From Gorsachius magnificus (taxonomy: Eukaryota; Chordata; Aves; Pelecaniformes; Ardeidae), in the NCBI GenBank assembly GCA_034008185.1, contig CM067086.1, positions 37,797,007 to 37,861,006 on the forward strand: a DNA stretch of 64,000 nt, given 5' to 3'. Position 1 is the stretch's first letter; each line of letters starts with the position of its first letter. The notes under the pieces are model-generated. The model was not told the origin of the DNA. It made no database searches and was given only the letters and a program-made list of their open reading frames with translations. This document shows, piece after piece, positions 1-12,200 of this stretch. Made by a program: the position numbers and the translations under genes.

Positions 1-1520
1 TAGACTTCATGTAAGTTACTAAGGAATTTACCAAAGTGAAATTTGTGACAATTCTTGCTGTTTAATTGTATTACTGTCTGTGTATACACAATAAAATTAA
101 GATTTTGGTTGCAGTTTCATAGCAAAATGTATTATCAGTCTTTTTTTGTGTGCGTTTTAGGTTTCAATTTAGTCCTAAATCATTATTTTAAACTGTAAAT
201 GGTGACATCTGGTGTCTGTTTTAAAGGCGAGTCAGTAAGACTTTCAGACCCCAAGTATGTGGTGCTCTAACAGACTAGAAACAGAGCAGTATCTCAGAAA
301 CATTTTTCCTGAAGCCATTGAAGATGAAGTGATATCACAGCCCTTTTAAACAAAGGCTGGTAGGTGAGACAAATGAACCTTAACATAGGAGAGAATGAAA
401 AAGGAAATGGTTTTGAAGAAGGAAAAGATAAATATTTGAGATCTTAGATGAAACTGAGAGCCAAAAGCTGTAGAAGAGATCCTCTCTATACCTCATGTTA
501 CATGGTCTCATGTTGAGCTGATGATCAGATGTTCTGTAATCAGAATACTGACAGTCTCTTAGAAAATGCTCAAGAACCATGAAGAAATTGTACATATATT
601 ACTGATTTTGTCTACATCTGTATACCATACTTGTATGAAAGAACACTCCAGCTATGCTTTCATATTATGATTTTGGCCTCCACACATAGGACATTCAAAT
701 ATCTAATATCTGGACTAGCACACAACTAAGCAAATCCACACAGATATTTTTTTCGTAGTGTCATGTACAAACTTGAAGTTGGCTGGATGAGTCTGATCTG
801 CAAATTGAAGGCCTTGTATCCACTTAACATGGGTAGCTCACAGCTAACAACCTTAGAAAGGAACTTCTGACATCATGTGCCAAGAAACTCAGGGCACAGC
901 AGAGGCTGGGTTTCATGAAAGACAGGAAAGCTGAAAGCAGATGGAGTCCATTGGATGGAACTCAAATACTACAGATGATTGACTACCTAAAAATGAGTCT
1001 TTAGCCAGGGCTTTGACAAATTGGCAGACATATTTTCACTGAATAGCTTATTTTAATCCCTGCCATTTTATAATTCTTAAAGGACTGCATTTTTTTTATT
1101 CTTAGTAACACTAACAATTTATCTTCTTTTGTAAGACTAAAAATTATTTGCATGGAAAAAAACACACTCTTAAAATCAAAAGCAAGTTTGCATGTGTTTT
1201 GACTTCTAATGAAAAACATGTTCCAGAATATAAAAAAACTGTTTATGAAATTGTTGTATGTTAATGTAGTAGGTATTTTCAATGATTTCTGGAAATGAAG
1301 TACTGTTTTCCTACACCTGTAAGCTATAATATTCTCCTCTGTCAAAGGAAAAACATTTGTCAGTTAGAAAATAATATTTTCTGTCAAATTCATGTTTACA
1401 GAAGAAAAAATGCTTTATTCATCCAAGCTGCTATAGAAAGGATTCATTCTGTTCACAGCTCATGACCTTCTGGATCTTTGGAAGACTTTCTTTCCTAGGC
1501 ACTTGAAAATGAGATAACTA
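1..1520. other. AT-rich non-coding DNA, no feature seen
   Basis: This stretch is AT-rich with many short A and T runs. The open frames (for example about 114 codons on the minus strand at 1,001-1,345) show no recognisable domain and have the phenylalanine, lysine and asparagine bias expected of chance frames in AT-rich DNA. I see no repeat family, RNA gene or promoter here. Confidence 0.6.
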
Positions 1521-1811
1521 GATAAGGTTGCTCAGAGCCCCATCCAACCTGGCCTTGAATGTTTCCAGGGGTGGGGCTTCTACTACCTCTCTGGGCAACC
1601 TGTTCAAGTGTTTCACCACCCTCATTGTAAAGAATTTCTTCCTTATATCCTGTCTAAACCTACCCTGCTTCAGTTTAAAACCATTACCCCTTGTCCTGTC
1701 ACAGCTGTCCCTACTAAAAAGATTTTCCCCATCTTTCCTCTAGGCTCCCTTTAAGTACTGAAAGACTGCAATCAAGTCTCCCCGCAGCCTTCTCTTCTCC
1801 AGGCTGAAGAA
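1521..1811 (-). mobile_element. CR1 LINE 3'-region fragment
   Basis: Read on the minus strand this is the end of CR1 ORF2 and the start of its 3' region. The plus-strand text carries the CR1 hallmarks in reverse order: the block reading GCCCCATCCAACCTGGCC, then the phrase matching 'CTCTGGGCAACCTGTTC', then the CCTTGTCCTGTCAC block, and finally the CTTCTCTTCTCCAGGCTG block. The copy lacks the terminal ATTCTATG repeats at its left side and is cut short at its 5' side. It is non-autonomous and carries scattered substitutions. Identification rests on remembered CR1 structure; exact ends are uncertain by about 20 bases. Confidence 0.9.
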
Positions 1812-3285
1812 GTGGGAAGGGATTCTGAGACATGTCTCAAGTGGGTGCTTTCAGGAGGTATTGGGTTACGCTAAAGACACCTTCCCATATGTTGTATGCA
1901 GATTTCTAAATCAAGTACCAGAGGATACACTGTTTTTCTACAGATTAAATCTATTTTTCACTTATAGCATGCTGCTCCATAAATGATTTTGCCTGGTAGC
2001 ATTGCTGGTTAATGTTTATTTATCACCCCTGACTACCTGGGGAAGTTTTTAGAGTTTATAAATGCTGTTCTGCTGTTCAAGTGATAGGAAAATATCTGAC
2101 AAAAGAAATGTGTCATCTTTCTTATTAAAGGTTTATGAATAAAAAAGTAATGAATGACTGAGATACATGAAGCACATTCTAGAAAATTGTAAAAGATTAT
2201 AAAGCATTTATAAGAGTAGAAGGTTTTACATATATTAAAAGCCATGGGTATTGATTGATTATGTACTAAGAATTCCAGATTTGTTATGTAAACTGGCTCA
2301 TTCAGTAGGATTTTCAGTATCTTTAGATGACACTGCACTCTGCTAATTTAGTGTACATTTGAACCTTCTCAGGCTGAGAGATGTGGATATGTATATAGAA
2401 CATTTTATCTGGGGTATTAGATGGTTCTTTAACTCTACAGTGTAGACGTATTACAGGGAATTAGTTTAGAATATATGTAAGGCTTCAGCTTGTTTTAAGC
2501 CTCAGCAATATTCTCAGAAAGACTTGGACACCCACTGGCTGTGCTCCTCTTGCAAGCAGCTGGAATAAAAGTATGGCTGAAGAAGCTTCTGCTGTAGACT
2601 AAAAGTAAATATATTTGAATACAGTTCTCATTACTATAGTTAGAAATGCAAATTGAGACACTAATTATGTACCATATGGTGTAAATTTCTATTAATGATA
2701 ATTTTAGGGGGTTGTTTTTGTTGAATTGATATTAATAAACCATGACTTATTCTTGCAGAGAACATCATGTATCATACAGTTGCTTTTGGTACTATTATAT
2801 TCTGCTGCAATGATTTACAATTAAAAATCAAATGTCCCAGCTGCCCATCCAGCATTTATACATAGCTAGACGTTAACTAGAGTTAACCATAGCAATGACA
2901 CTGAAATAAAGTTATGCTTTCCAGACTTGTTATGGTGCCGTGTCTTACGGCATTCCTTACTTGACAGCGCAATCTCTACATTGCTTACCAATGTGCATAG
3001 GCATACCCAGACTGCTTGACTGATGCTGGATGAAGGAAGAGTTTCAGGAAGCTTCATGTTTGCACTGTACCTGTGATTCCCTCTTGCTGCTTTTAATGTG
3101 CTTGATTAAACTGGCAGACTAGTTTTGCAGAGGATCTGGCATATTGACAATAACTCATTTCAGTGAAGAAACACTCCTCTCACGATGAATTTCTCTTGTA
3201 GAAACTTTTATTACCACAATTTTATATCACTTCAGATTAATACTAAAAATAGTTTGGACCCGGTACTGAATTCTGGTACTGATTT

Positions 3286-3386
3286 CTGCTTTTTTTTTTG
3301 TTTTTTTTGGTTTGGTTTTCTTGTTTTTTTCATGGTTTTTTGGTTTGGGCTTTTTTGTTGGTTTGGTTTTGATTTTTTTTTTTTTT
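3286..3386. repeat. T/G low-complexity tract
   Basis: This is about 100 bases of almost only T and G on the plus strand, built from T runs separated by GG or GGG in TTTGG-like units, and ending in a T run of about 15. Its minus strand is a C/A tract. It looks like a degenerate simple repeat; the frame across it encodes only F/W/L/G-rich low-complexity peptide. Confidence 0.85.
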
Positions 3387-4359
3387 TACTCATGCTATTA
3401 GTTGAGCAATCACTAAGAAGAAAAGTAATTTAATTAGAAGAGTAACACATAAATGGGTTCTTGAGTGTGGTGTTAAATATAGGTTCTCAAAGACTATCTT
3501 AGTAACTGTCATAGGTTGGTTTCACTATTTTCCAGCTCTAGATCTTGTGTGTCAAGAAAGACACTTTCCAAAGTTACTGGTGTTTGGAAATGCACTGCAA
3601 AGGTTTTGACTTTGAAATTTGTCTATAATAAATACATAATCTACTCATCCATTTCCTAGTATATCGAAAACTGTCACACCATGATATATTTCACCTGAAA
3701 TAATGATGCAGTTAGACCTCAGATATCAAGGGAGTTTAAAATCTAACATCTCTTTACAACATAGAGTAGATTCAGGTAGCATCCTCCTTCCTCTTGGACA
3801 AACTCCTGAAAACCCCAAGAGCGTTCCAGGTCTTTCACATATAAAGAGAATAGGAGAAATAATTTAATCTAGAGGTCCAAGAGTGGAATATCAAAGGGAA
3901 CAGTATAAAACAAGGCTGTGGTATGCAAAAGTAGGTTGTGGTTTAAACATCAGAAAAAGAATATTCTACTATCTATCATAGCTTGGAAAAAATGTATTTA
4001 AATGTAAACACTGACTTCCTTGGAAGTTCCAAATAAAGGAAAAGAACTTTGATAAGTCCCATTAGAAAAGGCTTGGATGGAAATTTAATTGAAAAATAGC
4101 AGTGTTTCAGCTTGCACAAGTTTTATGGAATTAAATAGGTAAACAACCTGCGGACTGCAGCCTAGCATGCAAATTCTCTCACAGAACACTCTGAATGAGA
4201 ATAGCTCACTCCATCTTTGGGAGGAATAGCAGCTCCTTTAGTAATATTAAACAGATTATTCAAGTACTTGAGGATTTCAGGGTTTGGAAATAACTTTTTA
4301 GCTTGAGGAAAAATATCTGCCCTCATTCCCTTCTCATGATATTCTAATCATTCTAATCA

Positions 4360-4389
4360 GGGCTTTGGGGGGATTGGGGTTGTGGGGGG
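4360..4389 (+). other. G-quadruplex-capable motif
   Basis: Four G runs of 3, 6, 4 and 6 bases are separated by loops CTTT, ATT and TTGT, fitting the G3+N1-7 rule on the plus strand. It lies in otherwise AT-rich DNA with no repeat family or promoter beside it. A role is not shown by the sequence. Confidence 0.75.
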
Positions 4390-6729
4390 AAAGTTTAATA
4401 TGCATAGAGTATAGAGAATTCTTCTAAAGTTAGGCTGCTACTATGGTATCATAATGCCATACTTCAAAATTCCTGATTGGTATAAAAAGGTGAGGAGAAT
4501 AATTTCAGTCTGATGTAGTAATATAAAAGTGCTCTGTTGCTAGGAATGCAATTAATACATTACTTTGTCTAAAATAATAAAGGCAATTATCTCAAAAGAG
4601 TAACAGAAAGAAATAAATTAATCTAAACTTTTGTTTCATGTAAAACATTTCAAATTAAATGATGTTGAGGAAAGACTAAAAAACTAAAAAAAAAAACCAA
4701 CCCAAAAGAGATTTAACAGGACAGAAATAAATTGATGAAATGTTTTTACGAATGCTTTCTACCAAGTCTCTGTTGATATCTGTGAGGTTTTACTCTGATG
4801 AGATCTAAAGGACATTTCCTGATCCGGGAGTAGCATTTCAGGTTGCCTAGTCATGCTCTAGCTAGTCTAGCTTGAGAGACACCCTTGAAGGCTATAAGAA
4901 ATGTCAATGTAACTGCATTTTTCCATTGTTTGGACTAGACATTGCAGCTAACTCATTTCTTTTCCCAGAAATGCATATGATTCATATAATAAAAATGCTA
5001 AAATGAAAGTGTTTTGCTTCTTTGTATATTTTGGAGTTGATTTTTTTGTTTTGCTTGATATCAGTTTGGGAATGGGAAAAAAATAAGGACAATTAGAAGA
5101 GAGACTGTGTTTCTTTTCATCCTGGCTTGTAATTCTCAATATCAAATATTTTACTAAACCAGTTCTGAAATCAATGCTATCTCTAAATAAGCCCAGCCTG
5201 GAGATTTGTGTTTTTGAAGAGTCACTTTGATTGTGAAATATACATGTCCCTTTCCACCAGAGGAAATATATATTCTTAATAGTCAGCATATATTTTCTCA
5301 GTATTGTCAGACTGAATATTTAGTACTCAGTCACTTTGTGGCTCAAATGGGATTCTGCATAATTTTGCATCCAGTGTTTCCTTTATTGGATTTGACCAAT
5401 TTATCACTGTCTCTTCTCATTGTAGTGCAAGCAGCTTTTAGCTGCATACTGGCCATGCAGTGATTATCAGTCTATTGAGTCGGAACCATTTGGAGCAACC
5501 ATTATACTACTTTAAGAAACAGAAAAGGTTACAGAATTTTCATCAAACTATTATTTTTGGCAAAACTTATTTTTTTTTTTAAAAAAGTTGTATGCTTTGT
5601 AATAAGTCTACTGCAAGAGATACCTAGAAACCCATTTAGGAAATTTCTGCTCCAGAAAAAACGAAAATCTCTACTGGAAAACTACATTCTTTGGATAGGA
5701 ATTTTGTTATTTTAAATTACTGTTAGTATTTTTCCATTTTTTTAATGACATCTTAGTTGCAAATACATATAGTAAATGTCATGTCACATTTTATCCTATG
5801 AAAGATTATGTGATGACAATGTAAAAAACTTAAATATTCTAGTTTCTTTTGTGTCTACTTAATATAAAAAATTAAGGGCAGATGTCACACAGAACAGGTC
5901 AACATATTTTTTTCAGAAGTATCATGTTGGGTACAAATTCAGAATGAAACTATTTCAAAACATTAATATTTCCCACAAACAGAAACTCTCAGTCTCACTT
6001 AAGTCTAATTACAAGTATAATGGTACATTCCTTTTTTTTTTTTACTGGAGATAAAATCAGATAACAATATATAATTAATAATGGAGTACCCACGTCCTAC
6101 ACTGCATAAAACATTGTAGTCATTGTAGTTGTATATACCTAATGAGAAGGAGAAAGGTAATTTCTGCTTGCACAGGGAGAAAGATGATGTGGAAATATTG
6201 GGGGAGTTTCTGAGGATAACAGAATTGCAAAATCCAGAGTTCACTTTAATGGACTGCTGAGGTTGCACCATTAATGTATACTGCTGTGTCCACACCTCTA
6301 CATTCATTTCTCTTTTTCCAAACAACATGTACCCAACAGAAACTACTTTAAACAAGATTTCTATTCCACTGTATTTTATGTTGACGTTGTCTGATTTCAC
6401 ATCTTCAGCACTACATCTGTGAGTTTCATTCTGCTACCCATGGCCTTGCATGAGCATACAAACCTTCCAGCTATTTCCCTTGGCTTTGTCTGACAGAGTA
6501 CTGACTCACTCAGCGTGTTTTCTACTTTACTACTTCTCTCAACAACACTACTTACTTATGTTACCCATATACCTATTATTTTTTCCTTACTAGATCCCCC
6601 TTTATCTTAAAGCCAGAATGGAAATTATAGAAATACCTCTTCCTCCCCTTTTCCAGATATCTTACTACAAGTTGTGTCAATGTCTATTCAAAGTATGAAC
6701 CCAGGTGATAAATTTCCAATTAATCCTGG

Positions 6730-7305
6730 TGTCATGGTTTAACCCCAGCCAGCAACTGAGCACCACAAAGGTGCTCACTCACCTCCCCGCCCCTGGTGGG
6801 ATGGTGGGAGAATCAGAAAAGTAAAAGTGAAAAAAACCCTTGTGGGGTGAGATAAGAACAGTTTAATAATTGAAATAAAATAAAATAGTAGTAGTAGTAG
6901 TAATGACAGTGATAATAATAATAGAATATACAAAGCAAGTGATACATAATGCAATTGCTCACCACCTGCTGACCTATGCTCAGCCAGTCCCTGAGCAGCG
7001 CCCCCCCCAGCCAGCTTTCCCCTAGCTTGTATCCTGAGCACAACATTATATGGTATGGAATATCCCTTTGGCCAGTTTGGGTCAGCTGTCCCGGCTCTGC
7101 CCCCACTCAGCTTCTTGTGCATCTCCAGCCTTCTCAGTTGGTAGAATATGAGAAGTTGAAAAGTCCTTGACTTAGTTTAAGTACTACTTAGCAACAACTA
7201 AAACATCAGTGTGTTATCAACATTCTTCTCATCCTAAATCCAAAACACAGCACTATGCCAGCTACTAGGGAGAAAATCAACCCTACCCCAGCCAAAATCA
7301 GGACA
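6730..7305 (-). mobile_element. Solo LTR of an avian ERV (ERVL-like)
   Basis: This is a 576-base element that begins TGTCATGGTT and ends CAGGACA on the plus strand, so it has the TG...CA ends of an LTR. It is transcribed on the minus strand: an ATTAAA-type poly(A) signal lies on that strand at 6,862-6,867, and the reverse complement lines up along its length with the plus-strand copy at 50,322-50,896. Flanks are CCTGG (6,725-6,729) and CATGG (7,306-7,310), a 4/5 match that looks like a decayed target-site duplication. No retroviral internal region lies on either side, so it is a solo LTR left by recombination. It contains a TAG/TAA-type microsatellite (about 6,885-6,925). Family name ERVL-like is from remembered 5-bp duplications and is inferred. 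Confidence 0.85.
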
Positions 7306-7669
7306 CATGGTGACAATATCCATAAAGATGAGATCTTTCTTCCTGCTCGTTTCCCAAATAACTCAAAGGTTTCTCAGAGTTTCAAACTTTGATCTTATTC
7401 TTCATGCTAATCTTCATATTTGTGGAATGTTTTTTTCCTTTTTTTTGGGGGGGGGAGTGGGGGGTGAGGGTAAGGCATGAAATGAAAATCATTCCTCTCC
7501 ATGGTGCATTTTATTCATCCTGCCACAAAGGCAAGGGAAAACCAGGAGATATTTTTCCAGGTCCCAGTATGACTTTTAAGACACTCATGGCGATACCTGC
7601 AACTGTTCCTGTGGTCACCCACCACATAATCTCTTCCATGGGTTTGAACAGGGAGGGGGTGTGTAGTAT
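7306..7669. other. Non-coding DNA with G-rich run
   Basis: No gene is seen. A G-rich run at 7,447-7,470 is listed separately. The part just before 7,670 may include a poorly conserved 5' extension of the neighbouring CR1 fragment, but I cannot align it with confidence. Confidence 0.5.
7447..7470 (+). other. G-rich run, G-quadruplex-capable
   Basis: A run of nine G, then AGT, six G, TGA and GGG follows a T run. The nine-G run can supply two G tracts, so the motif fits the four-tract quadruplex rule. Long G homopolymers are also prone to sequencing length errors. Confidence 0.65.
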
Positions 7670-7965
7670 TGTCCCTTTACAGAGGGATCTGGACAGGCTG
7701 GGTCGATGGGCCGAGGCCAATTGTATGAGGTTCAACAAGGCCAAGTGCCAGGTCCTGCACTTGGGTCACAACAACCCTGTGCAATGCTACAGGCTTGGGG
7801 ATGAGTAGCTGGAAAGCTGCTTGGCAGAGAGGGATCTGGGGGTACTGGTCGACAGCTGCCTGAATACGAGCCAGCGGTGTGCCCAGGTAGTCAATAAGGC
7901 CAACAGCATCCTGTCTTGTATCAGAAATAGTGTGGCCAGCAGCAGATCAACACTACTGCCCAGCT
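7670..7965 (+). mobile_element. CR1 LINE ORF2 fragment (reverse transcriptase C-terminal part)
   Basis: The plus-strand frame reads [20 protein letters not shown] followed by [20 protein letters not shown], the conserved CR1 segment after the RT active-site region. The frame is broken by a TAG stop at 7,806-7,808, after which it continues with LESCLAERDLGVLVDS and further CR1 sequence to about 7,965. The fragment lacks both the upstream RT core and the 3' end, so it is an internally truncated dead copy. The call is secure from the protein motif; the ends are approximate. Confidence 0.93.
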
Positions 7966-9013
7966 TGGTGAAGAGCTCATTAACCTCCTTTGTTCCTTCC
8001 AGAAATTATCTTAAGGAAGTTGTATGCTCAGATAAACCTAAGGAAAGAAGGAACCCTCAATGGAATTAACTATTCTGGGCTACTCAATTAGTTTTTAAGC
8101 ACAGGAGTTGTGTATGCAATTTAAATGAGTCACACTGGCAGGCTGATAGATTTCTTTAGAAATGGGGGAAAGAACTTTGAAATAGAAGAACACACATACA
8201 TGAAAATGGGAGGACGTGAAAAGTAGATGTTTGGTTTTTTTTTTAAACACCAGACGATTTCTGGAGTGAGTCAATGGAAAAAGAACGGGAAGGGAAAAGA
8301 GGGACCTTCAGCAATGGAACTAATGCTTTAAAATTTGGAAGGATAAGAATAAACCATGAATGCAAAGTATCTTGCTGAGTTATACATTTAAATTTCCTTT
8401 TTTTTTTTTTTTCCTGTTTGTCTTAAAAAAATCTGTAAAGGACAAGGATAGGGTAAGTATAAAAGCAAGTCTAAGACTAAACCCCAATCTTATTGTAGGA
8501 ATTCAGAAAAGCTTTTAAAGATAATAGTAAGAAGGTAGATTGAGAATGGATTAAACTGAAGTCTGTGTTTATTAAAGCAGAAATCTGTGGAAACAATGTA
8601 AGGCACAGAAGATGATGGAATAAATCAGGTTGTACAGAAATGGGAGCTGAGTAGAAGGTTACTTCTGGGAACAATTATAGAACTTTCAGTAATTGGCAGA
8701 AAACCTGGGATCTTATCACTTAGAAATGACAGACAACCTAATTATCCTAAATGTGCCAGCTCTGATGGCAGAGATTAGTGGTAAAGAAGAAAAAGGTTTA
8801 CTATGGGGAACTTGGGAGGAAAGTAAATTAATTTTAAAACTCTAGGTGAACAAAACATCAAAGAATACATTTATCTTTGAGCAAAGAAGTAGGTCCTATC
8901 TGAAGTTAAATCTTTAATTAAATAGTTTGTTAAATAGTGCTAATGAGACAGAAGTAGGAAGGAATTGACAAAGCTGTGCACATTGGTAAAGGGAAAAAAA
9001 CCTGTACCAGCTC
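7966..9013. other. AT-rich non-coding DNA, no feature seen
   Basis: No gene or repeat family is recognised. The interval includes a T run at about 8,398-8,412 and purine-rich stretches. Open frames are short and featureless. Confidence 0.55.
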
Positions 9014-9283
9014 CATAGAATCATAGAATCATTTGGTTGGAAAAGATCGTTGAGTCCAACCCTACCTGTCCACTACTAAACCATGTCTCTGAGCCCCCTG
9101 TCTACCAGTCTTTTAAATATCTTCAGGAATGGTGACGTGACCACTTCCCTGGGTAGCCCATTCCAGTGCTTGATAACCCTTTCACTGAAGAAATTTTTCC
9201 TAATGTCCAACCTAAACCTCCCCTGGTGCAACTTGAAGCCATTTTCTGTCATCCTATCACTTGTTACTTGGGAGAAGAGATGG
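9014..9283 (-). mobile_element. CR1 LINE 3' end
   Basis: On the plus strand it starts with CATAGAATCATAGAATCAT, the reverse complement of the CR1 terminal ATTCTATG repeats, so the true 3' end of the element is at the left. Then follow the TTGGTTGGAAAAGA block, TCCAACCC, and the reverse of the CR1 ORF2 tail (the LPREVV and F-R-L-D-region codons) up to about 9,283. It is 5' truncated, as is usual for CR1. Divergence is moderate. No target-site duplication is evident. Confidence 0.93.
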
Positions 9284-12200
9284 ATACCAGTAAGGTTCTG
9301 AGCAAATGGACCGGGTTCCTTCTGTGGACCAAGAGAGCCTTAACTATCTCACTGACGATGTAAGCAGTCCTCTTTTCAATATAACAAGAACAGTTTGAAG
9401 CCTGCATCCCCCTTAACTTTCCCTGTGTTCATAGTCTATGCACTTTATATACAAAATATATTTTAGATTTTAAGTGTACTTATTTGTTATTGGCAGAATT
9501 TTTCTGTATAATTATCAGGTATATCAATATAACATTTTAAAACAAGAGTCTGAAAGCATAATTGGATGATGAACTGATCTCTAAAAACATATAACTGATA
9601 TTCAATTTAAAGTTGCAATTGATAGCCTGGACTGAATATTAACTGCCTTTCAGGGAACACTACGGGGTTTTTTTCAGTTTGGGTTACCATATATACATGG
9701 CGCTCATTATATATTAGCTATTATTAATTGCTGTGTATTTCAGTTCAGACATCTCTGGAGATGAGGATTTTTAATTCAGCATTTATTAGACATGACAGAT
9801 ACTTGCTAGAGATATTTGCCTTTAATGTTTCAGGAAATCTACTGGTAATGATTCTGCAATTATAACACACCACATTGGGTAAGATTTTACTAACAAAAAA
9901 GCAAGAAACCTCTGCACCATGATGATGTATTAGTCACTAACAAAGAATGAAGAGCTGATCTATGTTTCTACTATACTCTAAGATTTAGAGATTGTAACTT
10001 GCTCATAAGACTTCAACTTGGACTGATATGTCCTGTAAAATGTTTAAAACTTTTATTATCCTTTCACACTTCTATTATTAAATAGATTATCAAGAGATTA
10101 AGTTTGGTATTTTTGTTGCTATTTTTATGTAAGAAGAACAAAATAATGAAGCTTAAAGGATTTAGAGTGTGATCACGGAAATCTGTACAGGTACATTTAT
10201 AAATATGTATAAACATAAAAACGGTGTTCTCCAGACTATTTTCACCACCAGCTTTCCTATCTGCAAACTTGCTTTCTTTCTGCTAGGTTATGTGATGAAA
10301 GTTGTTTGCACACTCACAAAGGAGCCCCGAGAGACAATGACAAGGTGGGGGAGCCCAAGTAATACCTTGCCCTGGCTCCTCCCAGGCCCCCCATATGAAC
10401 CACCAGCCATCCAAGGCCCATCTCCACAAGCCCAGAGGAGCACATTTATATTGGACCTCTATCCATACCATAGTCTAACATAACAGAAACCAGAGTATTA
10501 ACCCCCTGACTTAGATCAAACGTTCTCAGTAATGTGAAAAAATCAGTTTTGCAGTGTCAGAAGCAGAACCCATCCTCAACAAGCATTTTAGGAGCCCAAG
10601 ACACAAGGCCCAAAATGCTCCTTGACCTTAGCATGAGGCTGACACAGTTCTGCTGCCAGCATACAAGTCCCACTCTGCACCTGTGCTCCTGACCAGGTGT
10701 ACCAGAGTATCTGTGTCTTACTGTTGCTTGCTGGAGTTTGTGATTTTACTTTCTGTTACCTACTCTACTCAACTGCTCACTTTTCCTGTACCTAAGACCA
10801 GTCCTATCATAACCAGCACATAAGTAATGTAAGTAAGCCAGATGATTTAAATAATATATCTGGTGTCCCAAAACTAGGAGTGGAACCAATGATCATGCGA
10901 ATCTCAGTCAAGTGCTTCAACCACATCATTGTATTTCTACATATTTTCAAAACAATATTGACGTTAACATCATATCAATGTTATCCTTGGAGGCTATTAT
11001 ATAATTTCATTGATAGAGGAAACAAAACTTAACTCTGAGCTTCTCTGCTTTCTGTGGTTTAAAACAACCTATTAGCTTGGTGGTACAAGTTTGCTTAGAA
11101 AATAAATAAATTCACTGAATGCAAAAAAAAAAAATATTGGCTTACTTCATCAAAGATCTTACAGCAGAGTGGATAAATCTGTTTTTTTGATGTAAAAGCT
11201 TTGAAAATTCCATCTTGGTTTATGCTCTTTAGCTTCCGAATATTAGAACTATAATAATCAGCACATAGGATGAAAAGAATAATTGAGCAGAATTTTTCAG
11301 AAGAGGAGATAAACTATGTAAATTAAAAAGACACTGGTAAATAATGGCATTTTGAAGAGGATAATTATGACATGAGAAGAGAGAGGTAATACTATTCTAA
11401 TAATATACTGAAAATAGAAAAAAATCATTACTAATGACATTTCAGCCAAAAGCCATCCTAAGGAGCAATATTCTACTGTTTAGCTGTACCAGTGGCTGTG
11501 CATAAGAATATGCAGTCCAAATGTGACCGGTAAAAAGGACTACATGCTTCATAACATACCAGTGTGATTGTTGTATTCAGGCACAGAACGAATGCAAAAC
11601 CTACTCATCAAAACCAGCAGGTAGCTGATACAGGGTGAACACTTAGAAGCCATGAGTTGCATCAAATGGCATAAATGATCCAAAATCCCCTCTGAATACT
11701 ACAGGATCGACCATTACCACTTTATCTCCTTGTTTATTATGGACTTGATTCAAAGTATGCCAGCATTTGCCAGGGTGTTTGCCCTAATTTCAGTTACCAT
11801 CAAAAGAATTCCTAAATCAGGTGGCAGTTGTAATGGATCCTGGTGAAGAAGCAGTCATAAAGCACTAGCAGAAAAGAAAGGAATTGTTGCAGGAAATTTG
11901 TCTTTAGGCATCTGTCTGTTGAGAACAAGAACTTGCTCTGTAAGAATGGGAACCAGCCAGATATTTATTCTTCCTGGTGAAGGTGCATTCAGTAGGAGAG
12001 TGTGACAACAGCTATAGCTTGATTAGAAGTCACAAGACAGTGTGAAAACAAGCAATATCTTGCTACTTAAGAGCCTTAAGAGCACTTCTCTATCACTGTG
12101 GGGCATGGCTGTGAGATCTCTGAAAGAGCAGCGGTGTATAAAATCATAGTCATGGCTGTGTTTGGGTTCAGTGTCTGTGGTCTTAGTGCTAACTATGTTC

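Larger units (their letters stand above)
1812..6729. other. AT-rich non-coding DNA
   Basis: No gene or transposon is recognised. It contains a T/G low-complexity block (3,286-3,386) and a G-quadruplex-capable run (4,360-4,389), listed separately. The longest open frame is 131 codons on the minus strand (6,005-6,400). It passes through a T homopolymer that encodes consecutive lysines and shows no domain, so I read it as a chance frame. Confidence 0.55.

Noticed and set aside
6005..6400. 131-codon minus-strand open frame
   Set aside because: It has no domain, runs through a T homopolymer read as lysines, and has a length expected by chance in AT-rich DNA.
10300..10700. GC-richer segment that might be an exon or LTR
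   Set aside because: No consistent reading frame, splice pair, LTR ends or known repeat text is visible.
11643..11783. Minus-strand open stretch of about 46 codons (GKHPGKCWHTLNQ...), preceded by AG like an exon
   Set aside because: The pyrimidine tract is weak, the protein is unknown to me, and the length is easily reached by chance.
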